From: Gemmatimonadaceae bacterium
GTDB taxonomy: Bacteria > Gemmatimonadota > Gemmatimonadetes > Gemmatimonadales > Gemmatimonadaceae
Length of the DNA: 64,000 nucleotides
Direction of reading: 5' to 3'
NCBI GenBank assembly: GCA_014379355.1
Contig: JACMLX010000136.1
Location: 1-64,000, forward strand
In this document: positions 1 to 8,641 of the stretch, piece by piece
Numbering within the stretch: the first letter of the stretch is position 1
Layout of the letters: each line of letters starts with the position of its first letter
Notes under the pieces: generated by a model
What the model was told of the DNA's origin: nothing
The model's input: the letters and a program-made list of their open reading frames with translations, nothing else
Database searches by the model: none
Made by a program: the position numbers and the translations under genes

Positions 1-861
1 GCGGCGCGTCGCATGGCGGAGGACCGGCTGCGTGCCCTGCGGGCGCTGCGATTCGCCGCGCGATTCGACTTCGAGATCGACGCAGAAACGTGGGCTGCGA
101 TCGTCGAGAGTGCGCCGTCGCTGTCGCAACTGTCGGTCGAACGCGTGCTGCAGGAGTGGACGAAGACGCTCGAGCAGGCACGGTGTCCGTCACGCGCCTT
201 CGCGAACTGGCGCGCATCCGGCGCGCTGGCCGGACTCGTGCCGGCGCTCGTACCGGTACCGGACGACTACTTCGCTGCAATCGATCATGTCCCGTTGCCG
301 TCGACCACGGCGCGGGCGGAACGCCGATCGTTGCGGCTGCTGGTGCGGCTGGCGCTCCCGTTCATGACGCTCGGTGCGCGTGATGCGAAGCGCGCGCTGG
401 TCGCGTTGCGCGCGTCCAACAGTGACATTGCGTTTGCAAGTGCGATCGCGGATTCCTGGGCGTCGTGTGGCGACGATCTCGAACGCATCGCGGCGTCGGA
501 ATCGGTCGACATCGTCGCAGTGCGGCGGATCGTCGCGCGCATCGGTCGTCTGCGCGTGCATGGCACGTTGCGAGCCTTTGCGGCGGTGTGGGCGGCGCGA
601 CGCGCGGCGGGCATTCCTGCGCCCTCCGACATGGCGGTGCGACGAATGGTCCGACGCATGCTCCGGGTCGCGTTCACGGATCCGATCGCGCTGCAGGACC
701 TGGCGGTCAGCGGTGACGACTTGCGTGAGGTCGGGATAGCTGCCGGTCCGATGCTGGGCCGGATCTTGCACGATCTGCTGGAGCGCGTGCTGGACGACCC
801 GGCACTGAACACGCACGACCGGTTGCTGGGGTTCGCCAGCGCGCTGGCCAAGGAGAGCTGA
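1..861 (+). CDS. cca: CCA-adding tRNA nucleotidyltransferase, C-terminal part (5' end outside window)
   Basis: The enzyme adds or repairs the 3' CCA end of tRNAs in the cytoplasm. The frame is open from base 1. The ATG at 13 lies inside the conserved stretch MAEDRLRALRALRFAARF, which in poly(A)-polymerase/CCA enzymes falls well inside the protein at the end of the nucleotidyltransferase head, so the real start is upstream of the window. The remaining roughly 286 residues are the helical RNA-binding part. The stop at 861 abuts the GTG of the next gene with no gap, so the two are probably co-transcribed. The family call is firm from the signature. CCA-adding versus A-adding activity cannot be decided without the N-terminus. 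Confidence 0.85.
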   Translation, partial: AARRMAEDRLRALRALRFAARFDFEIDAETWAAIVESAPSLSQLSVERVLQEWTKTLEQARCPSRAFANWRASGALAGLVPALVPVPDDYFAAIDHVPLPSTTARAERRSLRLLVRLALPFMTLGARDAKRALVALRASNSDIAFASAIADSWASCGDDLERIAASESVDIVAVRRIVARIGRLRVHGTLRAFAAVWAARRAAGIPAPSDMAVRRMVRRMLRVAFTDPIALQDLAVSGDDLREVGIAAGPMLGRILHDLLERVLDDPALNTHDRLLGFASALAKES

Positions 862-1392
862 GTGGCATTCTTTCGTGAGCCGGTCCCCGAGGTCTCCGTC
901 TGGCGGCGATTCCGCAACGCATCGGACACGTATGCCGTGATGCGCCGTGATGGGTTGATCGGCACGCGCGCCCTCGGCAATGCGGAGGCGATGGTCGAGT
1001 TGTTCCTCGAGCTGGTGCCGGAATTCCCGAATCTCTTCGCGCTGACCATCGATGATTGGCGAAACAACGTGGTCTGGCGCGCCGACAGTGTGACACAGGC
1101 CGCGTTGCTCGATGCGTTCTATCCGTTGCGCGTCCCGATGATCGGCGCCGGTGGTGTCGAGTTCACGCTCGAAGTGCCCGGTGATCAACTCTCACTGTCG
1201 GCGCACCTCGAAGTCGTGACGTGGTCGCGCACGGATCGCTGGCTGTATCTGCACGACCGCGCCGGTCTCGCGGAGCGTGCACGTGTGCGCGGTCGCTTGT
1301 GGCGTCCCGCGCGCGGTGCGTTCCCGCCGGCGGGGAACCTGACAGCGGGCGTGAAGTCGATCGCGAAGGCACTCGCGATGCACCCCGTCTGA
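862..1392 (+). CDS. Unrecognised 176-aa protein
   Basis: This soluble-looking protein of 176 residues starts with GTG directly after the cca stop and ends in TGATG overlapping the rarA start by one base, so it sits in a tight operon between two nucleic-acid maintenance genes. I do not recognise a family. It is rich in aromatic and acidic residues in the middle (LTIDDWRNNVVWRADS around residues 61-76), has no signal peptide, no membrane segment and no obvious catalytic motif. The C-terminus is basic. Its job could relate to tRNA or replication maintenance by context only. The coding call rests on the coupled start and stop and on codon use like its neighbours. Confidence 0.75.
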   Translation: MAFFREPVPEVSVWRRFRNASDTYAVMRRDGLIGTRALGNAEAMVELFLELVPEFPNLFALTIDDWRNNVVWRADSVTQAALLDAFYPLRVPMIGAGGVEFTLEVPGDQLSLSAHLEVVTWSRTDRWLYLHDRAGLAERARVRGRLWRPARGAFPPAGNLTAGVKSIAKALAMHPV

Positions 1393-2777
1393 TGGCGCGG
1401 CGGGGCACGAGTGGCGCTGCGGCGCCGCCGGGCTTGTTCACCAACACGGTGAGTTCGGCACCGCTCGCACACCGTCTCCGTCCGCGCACGCTCGAGGAAT
1501 ACGTCGGGCAGCGACAGCTCTTCACGCCGGGAACGCCGGTGTACGATGCAATCGAGCGCGGTGTGCTCGGCTCGATGATCCTGTGGGGACCGCCGGGCAC
1601 AGGCAAGACGACGTTGGCGCGCCTGGTCGCGCAGCGCGTCGGATGGACGTTCGAACCGTTCAGCGCCGTCAGTGACGGGGTACCGCGATTGCGCGTGATT
1701 GCGGAACAGGCGCGGCAGCGGCTGATCGCCAGCGGTGCGCGCACACTGCTGTTCGTGGACGAGATTCACCGCATGAATGCGGCGCAGCAGGACGCACTGT
1801 TGCCGATCGTCGAGGACGGGACCGTGACGCTGATCGGTGCCACCACCGAGGCGCCGAGCTTCGAGATCAACGCCGCGCTGCTCAGTCGTGCACGGGTCGT
1901 GGTGTTGCAGCCGTTGTCGGCCGAGGATCTGCGCGCGCTGCTCGAGCGCGCGCTGCGCGATGTCGATCGCGGACTGGGCACGCGCAACCTCACCGCTGAC
2001 GACGATGCGCTCGACGCGCTCGCACGGTGGGCGGATGGGGATGCGCGGCGCGCCATCGGTACCCTCGAAGCGGCCGCTGCGGCACTCGATGATGGCGCAA
2101 CGCTCACCGTCGCCTTGCTCGAACTCGCCTTGCAGCAGCGACTGCCGCGACACGACAAGACCGGCGAGCAGCACTTCGACCTGCTGTCAGCGTATCACAA
2201 GTCGCTGCGCGGCAGCGATGTGCAGGGTGCGTTGTACTGGATGGCGCGCATGATCAACGCCGGTGAGGACCCGATGACGCTGTTCCGCCGGGCGATGGCG
2301 ATGGCCGCGGAGGACATCGGCGTCGCCGATCCTCGCGCCCTGCAGATGGCGGTGGCGGCGCGCGACGCGTTCCACATGCTTGGTGCACCCGAGGGACTGA
2401 TACCGCTCGCCGAAATGACGATCTATCTTGCCACGGCGCCGAAGTCGAATCGCGTCAAGGTGGCGCTCGACGCGGCACTGGCCAGCGCGCGCGAGACGCC
2501 GAACGCCCCGGTGCCACTGCAGCTGCGCAATGCCCCGACCAGTCTTCACAAGTCGCTCGGCCATGGCGCGTCGTACGAGTATGCGCACACTCAGCCAGGT
2601 GGCGTGCCCGCGCACTCGCATCTTCCCGACGAGATTGCCGACGCGGTGTTCTACGAACCGTCCACTCTGGGGTACGAGAAGGAGATCGCCAAGCGCCTCG
2701 AGTGGTGGGCGGCGCGGATCGCAGAACGGCGTGACGAGTTGGTCGACGGCAGTGCATCACCTGGCGCGACGACGTGA
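1392..2777 (+). CDS. rarA: Replication-associated recombination AAA+ ATPase RarA (MgsA)
   Basis: RarA/MgsA (Mgs1/WRNIP1 family) is a clamp-loader-like ATPase acting at stalled replication forks. The 461-residue product has the Walker A GPPGTGKT at about 66-73, Walker B LLFVDEIH at about 119-126, a sensor-1 region with IGATTE, and the C-terminal tetramerisation domain ending in the family-typical LPDE and YEKEI segments. I chose ATG 1392 because it overlaps the preceding stop as TGATG and places the usual N-terminal PLAHRLRPRTLEEYVGQ at residues 24-40. A longer open frame runs back to 1221 but only through the preceding gene. Length and motif order are normal for the family. Confidence 0.93.
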   Translation: MARRGTSGAAAPPGLFTNTVSSAPLAHRLRPRTLEEYVGQRQLFTPGTPVYDAIERGVLGSMILWGPPGTGKTTLARLVAQRVGWTFEPFSAVSDGVPRLRVIAEQARQRLIASGARTLLFVDEIHRMNAAQQDALLPIVEDGTVTLIGATTEAPSFEINAALLSRARVVVLQPLSAEDLRALLERALRDVDRGLGTRNLTADDDALDALARWADGDARRAIGTLEAAAAALDDGATLTVALLELALQQRLPRHDKTGEQHFDLLSAYHKSLRGSDVQGALYWMARMINAGEDPMTLFRRAMAMAAEDIGVADPRALQMAVAARDAFHMLGAPEGLIPLAEMTIYLATAPKSNRVKVALDAALASARETPNAPVPLQLRNAPTSLHKSLGHGASYEYAHTQPGGVPAHSHLPDEIADAVFYEPSTLGYEKEIAKRLEWWAARIAERRDELVDGSASPGATT

Positions 2778-2811
2778 CGCCTGGTTCATCAACAAACGTT
2801 CTGGAGGCACG

Positions 2812-3297
2812 ATGCTGTTGGGTATGAGGCGTGGGCTGGTGATGGCGACGATGCTGGGCAGCGCAGCGCTGACAGGTTGCGCCACTGCAGCAAAGGCGAT
2901 CTTCACGCAACCCGACGTCACGTTTCGCGGTGTCGGCGTTCGATCGCTCGGCATCGACGGTGCGGATTTCGAGGTGTTGCTCAACATCTACAATCCGAAT
3001 TCCTATTCGCTCGGCGCGTCGGCGCTGCGCTACAGGCTGCTCGTCGACAGTGTCGAGATCGGCTCGGGTGCGCTCGACAGTGCCTTCTCCGTCGCCCGGC
3101 GTGACTCGATGGTGGTGCACCTACCGGTGCGGATCGGATTTCGCGCGGTGCAGGCGGTCGGGCCACGGCTGCTGCGGGGCGGGGAAATCCCGTATCGCCT
3201 GATCGGCGACGTTACCTTGCAGTCATTCGTCGGCACCTTCAACCGACAGTTCAACGAGGGCGCCAGCTTCGACGCCTTCAAGACGTTCCGCCCGTAG
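2812..3297 (+). CDS. LEA14-like (WHy domain) lipoprotein
   Basis: This is a 161-residue predicted lipoprotein. The signal peptide ends in a lipobox LTGC with the acceptor cysteine at residue 23. The mature part matches the LEA type 2/WHy fold: alternating beta strands with FEVLLNIYNPNSYSLGASAL and a later LPVRIGFRAV strand. Such bacterial proteins are periplasmic or membrane-anchored, and their molecular role is not well established. ATG 2812 is preceded by a good Shine-Dalgarno GGAGG seven bases upstream. It lies 34 bases after rarA. An in-frame extension upstream to 2428 overlaps rarA and lacks any family similarity, so it is a shadow. Confidence 0.8.
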   Translation: MLLGMRRGLVMATMLGSAALTGCATAAKAIFTQPDVTFRGVGVRSLGIDGADFEVLLNIYNPNSYSLGASALRYRLLVDSVEIGSGALDSAFSVARRDSMVVHLPVRIGFRAVQAVGPRLLRGGEIPYRLIGDVTLQSFVGTFNRQFNEGASFDAFKTFRP

Positions 3298-3354
3298 CCG
3301 AGGTGTATCATCGCACGTGATTCGATCACCCTGACCGCGCCACAGGAACGCGCG

Positions 3355-4605
3355 GTGCTGGTCGGCGCCCCGCGCAAGCGCACGGCAGCGCGCCACCAGG
3401 TCGATGAACACCTCGCCGAGCTCGCGCGCCTGGCTGACACGGCCGGCGCGCTGATCGTCGGCACGCTCACGCAGCAGATCGACAAGCCACACGTGGGCAC
3501 CTATCTCGGCAGCGGCAAGCTGGATGAGCTGCGTGAGCACGTGAACGCGCTCGATGCCACGCTGGTGCTCTTCGACGACGAGCTGAGTCCGACGCAGGGC
3601 AAGAACATCGAGGCCGTCGTCGGCAAGCGCGTGATGGATCGCGCCGAGTTGATTCTCGACATCTTCGCGACCCGTGCGCGCAGCAGCGAGGCACGCATGC
3701 AGGTGGAGCTGGCGCAGCTCAACTACATGCTGCCGCGACTCACGCGGTTGTGGACTCACCTCGAGAAGTTCCGCGGCGGCATCGGCATGCGCGGGCCTGG
3801 TGAAACGCAGCTCGAGACTGACCGCCGGTTGATCGGTCATCGCATTCGTGTGCTGCGCGAGCGGTTGCAGGATGTGACGCGCCATCGGGCAACGCTGCGT
3901 GCGCATCGCGAAGGGGCGTTCCGCGTCTCGCTCGTCGGCTACACGAACGCCGGCAAGAGTTCGGTGCTGCGTGCGCTCAGCGGCTCGGAGGACGTGTATG
4001 TGGAAGACCGGCTGTTCGCGACACTCGACCCGCTGACCCGCGACGTCGATCTCGGTGAAGGCTATCACTGCCTGCTCACCGATACCGTCGGTTTCATTCG
4101 CAAGCTGCCGCATCATCTGGTGGCGAGTTTCCGCGCGACGCTGGACGAGGTGCGCGAGGCCGACCTGTTGCTGCATGTGATCGACGCCAGCCACGCCAGC
4201 TGGGAAGAGCATCGCCTCGTCGTGGATGAAGTGCTCACGGAGCTTGGCGCCATCGACACGCCGCTCGTGCACGTCTTCAACAAGATGGACCTGCTCACAC
4301 CGGACGTGGACGAGGCGGTCCGCACGCGTGTCGGCAACCTGATTCCCGACTCGCTGTTCGTCTCGGCTCACTCGCTCGATGCCCTCGAGCCGCTGCGCGA
4401 GCGCCTGCGCGCTGGTGTGCGTGCCGTGCGACCGATCGTGCGTGTCCGTGTGCCGGTGTCCGACGGCAAGTTGCTGTCGACGTTGTATCGCCAGGGGGAG
4501 GTGCTCGACCAGGCGGCGGAGGGCGAGGACCTGATGGTGCGCGTGCGCGTGGATGCGGCGTTGCGCGGGCGGCTGGAGCGCGACGGTGTGCTGGTGAAAG
4601 CGTGA
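3355..4605 (+). CDS. hflX: GTPase HflX
   Basis: HflX is a ribosome-binding GTPase involved in rescue of stressed or stalled ribosomes. Seen here: the N-terminal HflX domain (YLGSGKLDEL at about 50-59, RGGIGMRGPGETQLETDRR at about 140-158), then the G domain with G1 GYTNAGKSS (195-203), G3 DTVGF (243-247) and G4 NKMD (309-312). GTG 3355 is the only standard start available before the conserved region. However, the frame is open back to the previous gene's TAG (3295) and the upstream codons read TAPQERA before VLVG, which looks like normal HflX N-terminus. A non-standard start (ATC or CTG between 3307 and 3333) is therefore possible. Confidence 0.9.
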   Translation: MLVGAPRKRTAARHQVDEHLAELARLADTAGALIVGTLTQQIDKPHVGTYLGSGKLDELREHVNALDATLVLFDDELSPTQGKNIEAVVGKRVMDRAELILDIFATRARSSEARMQVELAQLNYMLPRLTRLWTHLEKFRGGIGMRGPGETQLETDRRLIGHRIRVLRERLQDVTRHRATLRAHREGAFRVSLVGYTNAGKSSVLRALSGSEDVYVEDRLFATLDPLTRDVDLGEGYHCLLTDTVGFIRKLPHHLVASFRATLDEVREADLLLHVIDASHASWEEHRLVVDEVLTELGAIDTPLVHVFNKMDLLTPDVDEAVRTRVGNLIPDSLFVSAHSLDALEPLRERLRAGVRAVRPIVRVRVPVSDGKLLSTLYRQGEVLDQAAEGEDLMVRVRVDAALRGRLERDGVLVKA

Positions 4606-4723
4606 CATGACGTCGTTTTCGCACGTGGCCATGTGCGTGGCCGCCCAGGTTACGAAACGTTAGATTGGCCCGCAGATTGCGACGCGGCAACGTGCCGCGC
4701 GTTTCGCCGACTCCTCCATATTC

Positions 4724-5722
4724 ATGTCACCTCGCAAGGCGCTGATCACCGGCATCACCGGTCAGGATGGGTCATACCTCGCCGAGTTTCTCCTGGCGAA
4801 GGGCTACGAAGTGCATGGCGTCGTGCGCCGTGCGAGCACGTTCAACACCGGACGCATCGATCCGCTCTACGAGCAGCCGCATATCTCGTCGGGCAAACAT
4901 CTGCAGCTGCACTACGGTGACCTCGGCGATTCATCGTCGTTGCAGCGTGTGCTCGCTGCCGTGGTGCCGGACGAGGTGTACAACCTCGGCGCGCAGAGTC
5001 ATGTGCGCGTCAGTTTCGACGTGCCGGAGTACACGACCGACGTCGTCGGCACGGGCACGCTGCGCCTGCTCGAGGCAATGCGCAGCCTCGGCATCAAGCC
5101 GAAGTTCTATCAGGCCAGCTCCAGCGAGCAGTACGGCCTCGTGCAGGCAGTGCCGCAGTCCGAGAACACGCCGTTCTACCCGCGATCGCCCTATGCCTGC
5201 GCGAAGGTGTTCGCGCACATGCTGACGGTGAACTACCGCGAGAGCTACGGCTTTCCCGCCAGCTGCGGCATCCTGTTCAATCATGAGAGTCCGCGGCGTG
5301 GCGAGAACTTCGTGACCCGCAAGATCACGCGTGGCCTGACGCGCATCAAAGTCGGCTCGCAGAAGAACCTGGCACTCGGCAATCTCGAGGCCCAGCGCGA
5401 CTGGGGCTTCGCGGGAGACTACGTCGAGGCGATGTGGCTGATGATGCAGCAGGACGTGGCCGACGACTATGTCATCGCCACCGGCGAAACGCATTCGGTG
5501 CAGGAATTTCTCGAGGTCGCCGCTGCCTATCTCGATCTCGACTGGCGCGCGGTCGTCACGCAGGATCCACGGCACCTGCGCCCCGCCGAAGTGGACTTGC
5601 TGCTCGGTGACCCCTCCAAGGCGAAGCGCGTCCTTGGCTGGGAGCCGACGGTGACCTTTCGGGGTCTGGTGCAGATGATGTGCGATGCGGACCTTGCGCT
5701 CGCGCAGCAGGAAATGCGCTGA
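4724..5722 (+). CDS. gmd: GDP-mannose 4,6-dehydratase
   Basis: Gmd converts GDP-D-mannose to GDP-4-keto-6-deoxy-D-mannose, the precursor of GDP-fucose, GDP-rhamnose and related sugars. It is a short-chain dehydrogenase/reductase: nucleotide-binding GITGQDG at residues 10-16, the SSSEQYG active-site region, YACAK (Tyr-xxx-Lys catalytic pair), and the family signature around [14 protein letters not shown]. The length of 332 residues is normal. No Shine-Dalgarno is obvious before ATG 4724. The next gene is not the GDP-fucose synthase or GDP-rhamnose reductase usually found beside gmd, so the fate of the product is not encoded here. Confidence 0.93.
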   Translation: MSPRKALITGITGQDGSYLAEFLLAKGYEVHGVVRRASTFNTGRIDPLYEQPHISSGKHLQLHYGDLGDSSSLQRVLAAVVPDEVYNLGAQSHVRVSFDVPEYTTDVVGTGTLRLLEAMRSLGIKPKFYQASSSEQYGLVQAVPQSENTPFYPRSPYACAKVFAHMLTVNYRESYGFPASCGILFNHESPRRGENFVTRKITRGLTRIKVGSQKNLALGNLEAQRDWGFAGDYVEAMWLMMQQDVADDYVIATGETHSVQEFLEVAAAYLDLDWRAVVTQDPRHLRPAEVDLLLGDPSKAKRVLGWEPTVTFRGLVQMMCDADLALAQQEMR

Positions 5723-5761
5723 CGGCTCGACTCGGCACCGCGTTTCTCTCTCGCTTCCGTC

Positions 5762-6772
5762 ATGACCAGAATCCTGCTCACCGGCGCTGCCGGCTTCATC
5801 GGCTCACACGTCGCCATCACGCTGCTCGAGCGCGGTGACGAAGTCGTCGGCATCGACAACCTCAACGACTACTACGACCCGACGCTGAAGAACGCACGCC
5901 TCGCGCGGTTGACCACTCGCCCCGGCTTCAGCTTTCAGCAGCTCGATGTGTCGGACCGACCGGGGATGGCGCGACTGTTCGTCGACGGTGCCTTCGACAA
6001 GGTGATCCACCTGGCGGCGCAGGCCGGTGTGCGGTACTCGCTCGAGAATCCGCATGCGTACATCGACAGCAACATCGTCGGCTTCACCAACATCCTCGAA
6101 GGGTGCCGACACAACGGCGTGCAGCACCTGACGTATGCGTCGTCATCGAGCGTCTACGGTGCGAACACCGCCATGCCGTTCAGTGTGCACCAGAACGTCG
6201 ACCACCCGTTGTCGCTCTATGCCGCGACGAAGAAGGCGAACGAGTTGATGGCGCACACGTACAGTCATCTGTACAAGCTGCCGACGACCGGCTTGCGATT
6301 CTTCACCGTGTATGGCCCATGGGGCCGGCCGGACATGGCGATGTTCCTGTTCGCGAATGCGATCCTGGCTGGCAAGCCGATCGACGTCTTCAACAACGGG
6401 CAGATGCGTCGCGACTTCACTTACGTCGACGACATCGCCGAGGGTGTGGTGCGCACGAACGATCGCGTGGCGTCAGCGAATACAGGCTGGGATGGTGCGG
6501 TGCCCGATCCCGGCACCAGTCTCGCGCCGTACCGCCTGTACAACATCGGCAACCACAATCCGGTCGAGTTGATGTACCTGATCGAGACGCTCGAAAAGGC
6601 ACTCGGCCGGACGGCGCAGAAGAACATGCTGCCGCTGCAGATGGGTGACGTGCCGGCGACGTACGCCGATGTCGAGGACCTGACGCGCGACACAGGCTTC
6701 ACGCCGGCCACGCCGATCGAGGTCGGCGTGGAGCGCTTCGTGAAGTGGTATCGGGAGTACTATCGCGTCTGA
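5762..6772 (+). CDS. NAD-dependent UDP-glucuronate 4-epimerase-type enzyme
   Basis: This is a 336-residue SDR-family nucleotide-sugar epimerase. It shows the NAD-binding GAAGFIG motif (residues 8-14), SSSSVYG, and the catalytic YAATK. The stretches [20 protein letters not shown] and [14 protein letters not shown] are characteristic of the UDP-glucuronate 4-epimerase (CapI/LpsL-like) branch, which makes UDP-galacturonate for capsules. It lies 39 bases downstream of gmd on the same strand and is probably co-transcribed. Substrate choice between UDP-GlcA and another UDP-sugar cannot be proven from sequence alone. Confidence 0.87.
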   Translation: MTRILLTGAAGFIGSHVAITLLERGDEVVGIDNLNDYYDPTLKNARLARLTTRPGFSFQQLDVSDRPGMARLFVDGAFDKVIHLAAQAGVRYSLENPHAYIDSNIVGFTNILEGCRHNGVQHLTYASSSSVYGANTAMPFSVHQNVDHPLSLYAATKKANELMAHTYSHLYKLPTTGLRFFTVYGPWGRPDMAMFLFANAILAGKPIDVFNNGQMRRDFTYVDDIAEGVVRTNDRVASANTGWDGAVPDPGTSLAPYRLYNIGNHNPVELMYLIETLEKALGRTAQKNMLPLQMGDVPATYADVEDLTRDTGFTPATPIEVGVERFVKWYREYYRV

Positions 6773-6785
6773 ACGGCGCGAGATA

Positions 6786-6820
6786 AGGCGAACTCATCAG
6801 AGGCACGGAAGAGTTCGCCT
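6786..6820 (+). terminator. 10-bp perfect hairpin after the gmd-epimerase pair
   Basis: The arms AGGCGAACTC (6786-6795) and GAGTTCGCCT (6811-6820) are perfectly complementary with a 15-base loop, 13 bases after the epimerase stop. There is no U tract, so a rho-independent terminator is possible but not proven. It could also stabilise the transcript end or serve as a protein site. The 6773-7001 gap also holds ACCTAA/TTAGGT (6908-6913/6927-6932) in a visibly AT-richer stretch that may contain the promoter for 7002. Confidence 0.35.
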
Positions 6821-7001
6821 GATCGTGCCGAACTGTGACCAGAACGGCGTTTCGTGGGTAGTCACAAAATGGGAATACTCGCCATGCGATTCCCCGCGGA
6901 CTCATAGACCTAATCTCTGTACTGCCTTAGGTTTAGATGTACTGGTTGGATCGGCAAATGTATGCGGGATCTAATTTCTACGAGGCAACCCGGTCATTCG
7001 A

Positions 7002-8534
7002 ATGCAAGAAGGTGACATCTCGGCGTTCCACTTTCTGGTGGTAGTGTTGGCACCACTGCTGGTGAGTCAATTTGTGACGCCCTTCGTGATCAGCGCGGCG
7101 CGGCGCATGGATCTGGTTGATTCGCCCGATGGCTTCCGCCGCATTCATGACACGCCGGTGCCCCGTATCGGCGGGGTCGCCGTGCTCGCCTCTTTCGCCT
7201 TCGCGCTCTTCTTCATCCGCGATGTGATCGGTGGAGAAAGCGGCGTCATAGGCGTTCTCGCAGGGTGCGCAATCGTTTCACTGGTTGGTCTGTACGACGA
7301 CCTTCGCGGAGTATCGCCTCGTGTGAAGGTGATTGCGCAATTGGTCGCTGCGGCGGTCGCCTGGTCGTTCTCACCGCAGTTGCATGGAATAGCACTCGGA
7401 TACACGAGCGAATTCGCGCTTGGCTGGCTTGGACTTCCGGTGCTCATGCTGTGGGTAGTTGTTGTGTCGAATGGCTACAATCTGATTGACGGCATCAATG
7501 GACTTGCTTCTGCGGTTGGCATCGTCGGTGCATTCGCTGCGGCCGCGATTTCCCTCGCTCTCGGGAATCACGTTGACGCGTTGCTCGCGCTTGCTCTCGC
7601 GAGTGCGCTCTGCGGCTTCAGTCGATTCAACTTTCCGAAAGCGCGAATATTCCTCGGTGATGCCGGGAGTCTGACAATCGGATTTCTTCTCGCGATGCTG
7701 ACGGTTCGGGGCGCCTCTCGTCCCAGCGGAAGTGTCGTGCTTGTGGTTCCAGTGCTTGCCTTGCTCGTTCCGCTGTTTGAGACGGGCTTGACGATCGCGC
7801 GCAGATGGCTGCGTTCTGTGTCGGTCGTGGTCGCTGACGCGCACCATATTCATCATCGCCTGCTCGCGGTCGGCTTTGGACATTCTGGCGCGACGCTGGT
7901 CCTCGGCAGCGCTTCGGCAATCTTTGCGACGTTGGGGGTTGCGCTGGGAGTTGCCGGGCCAACGATGATGTGGGTATTCAGTGTGTTGGCAATCGGCGCG
8001 GTTGTATTGTCGCTGCTGCTGGCGGTCAGCGTCCTTTCATACCATGAAATCGGGATCGCAGCAGAGGTCCTCATGACCGGTCCTTCACGTGCGCGTCGCG
8101 TGATTCGTGACCAGATCGCAGCGACAGATCTCGCGGCGCGGGTGCAGACGACGACAAGTATCGATGCGCTGAATGAAATGCTGGCGCTCGCCGCGAGCGA
8201 CTTCAGCTTCGTGAAGATGTCCCTGCTGCACCGAGGGATGGACGTTATCAGTGCAGACCCTCCCGGGCGCGTTTGGCGACTCGAGTTTCCGCTCTCGACG
8301 CCGGACTCGATCCCCTCCTTCGCTGGATTCGCGATCAGTGTATTGTGCGGTGCCAATGGTGGCTCGCGTCCCTTCGGCGCCGAACGTGTAATTCACATTC
8401 TGGCACCGGCATTGGAAGCGTGGATCGTAGATCATCAGGATGCGCTGGCGACAGAGTATGCGGCGGCGGCTTCTGGGACTGCAAAGGCGCGCCGGTCCGT
8501 GATGCTTCGAATGCCGCGCGGCGGTGTCGCATAG
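7002..8534 (+). CDS. WecA/MraY-family undecaprenyl-phosphate sugar-1-phosphate transferase with C-terminal extension
   Basis: This polytopic inner-membrane enzyme transfers a sugar-1-phosphate (usually HexNAc-1-P) from a UDP-sugar to undecaprenyl phosphate, starting polysaccharide assembly. Visible family motifs are PRIGG (about 54-58), the acidic YDD (about 98-100), NLIDGINGL, FLGDAGSL, and the HHIHHR histidine motif. About ten to eleven membrane segments fill the first roughly 350 residues. At 510 residues it is much longer than WecA (about 370). The last roughly 150 residues form a soluble domain that I cannot name. The gene stands after a 229-base gap from the epimerase and is followed closely by the Wzi-like gene. 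Confidence 0.9.
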   Translation: MQEGDISAFHFLVVVLAPLLVSQFVTPFVISAARRMDLVDSPDGFRRIHDTPVPRIGGVAVLASFAFALFFIRDVIGGESGVIGVLAGCAIVSLVGLYDDLRGVSPRVKVIAQLVAAAVAWSFSPQLHGIALGYTSEFALGWLGLPVLMLWVVVVSNGYNLIDGINGLASAVGIVGAFAAAAISLALGNHVDALLALALASALCGFSRFNFPKARIFLGDAGSLTIGFLLAMLTVRGASRPSGSVVLVVPVLALLVPLFETGLTIARRWLRSVSVVVADAHHIHHRLLAVGFGHSGATLVLGSASAIFATLGVALGVAGPTMMWVFSVLAIGAVVLSLLLAVSVLSYHEIGIAAEVLMTGPSRARRVIRDQIAATDLAARVQTTTSIDALNEMLALAASDFSFVKMSLLHRGMDVISADPPGRVWRLEFPLSTPDSIPSFAGFAISVLCGANGGSRPFGAERVIHILAPALEAWIVDHQDALATEYAAAASGTAKARRSVMLRMPRGGVA

Positions 8535-8641
8535 CACGGCTAGCAGTGCACGGTGCCGCTGTGCGGCGGTGCATCTTGTGCCGCGCGCAATCAGTGGTTG
8601 GCCGCCCTGATGTGTCGAGAGGCATAGTCAGCGTCGGGGGA

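Noticed and set aside
1221-1391. In-frame extension upstream of rarA giving a 518-residue protein
   Set aside because: It overlaps the preceding gene fully and lacks RarA similarity. ATG 1392 with the TGATG overlap fits the family start.
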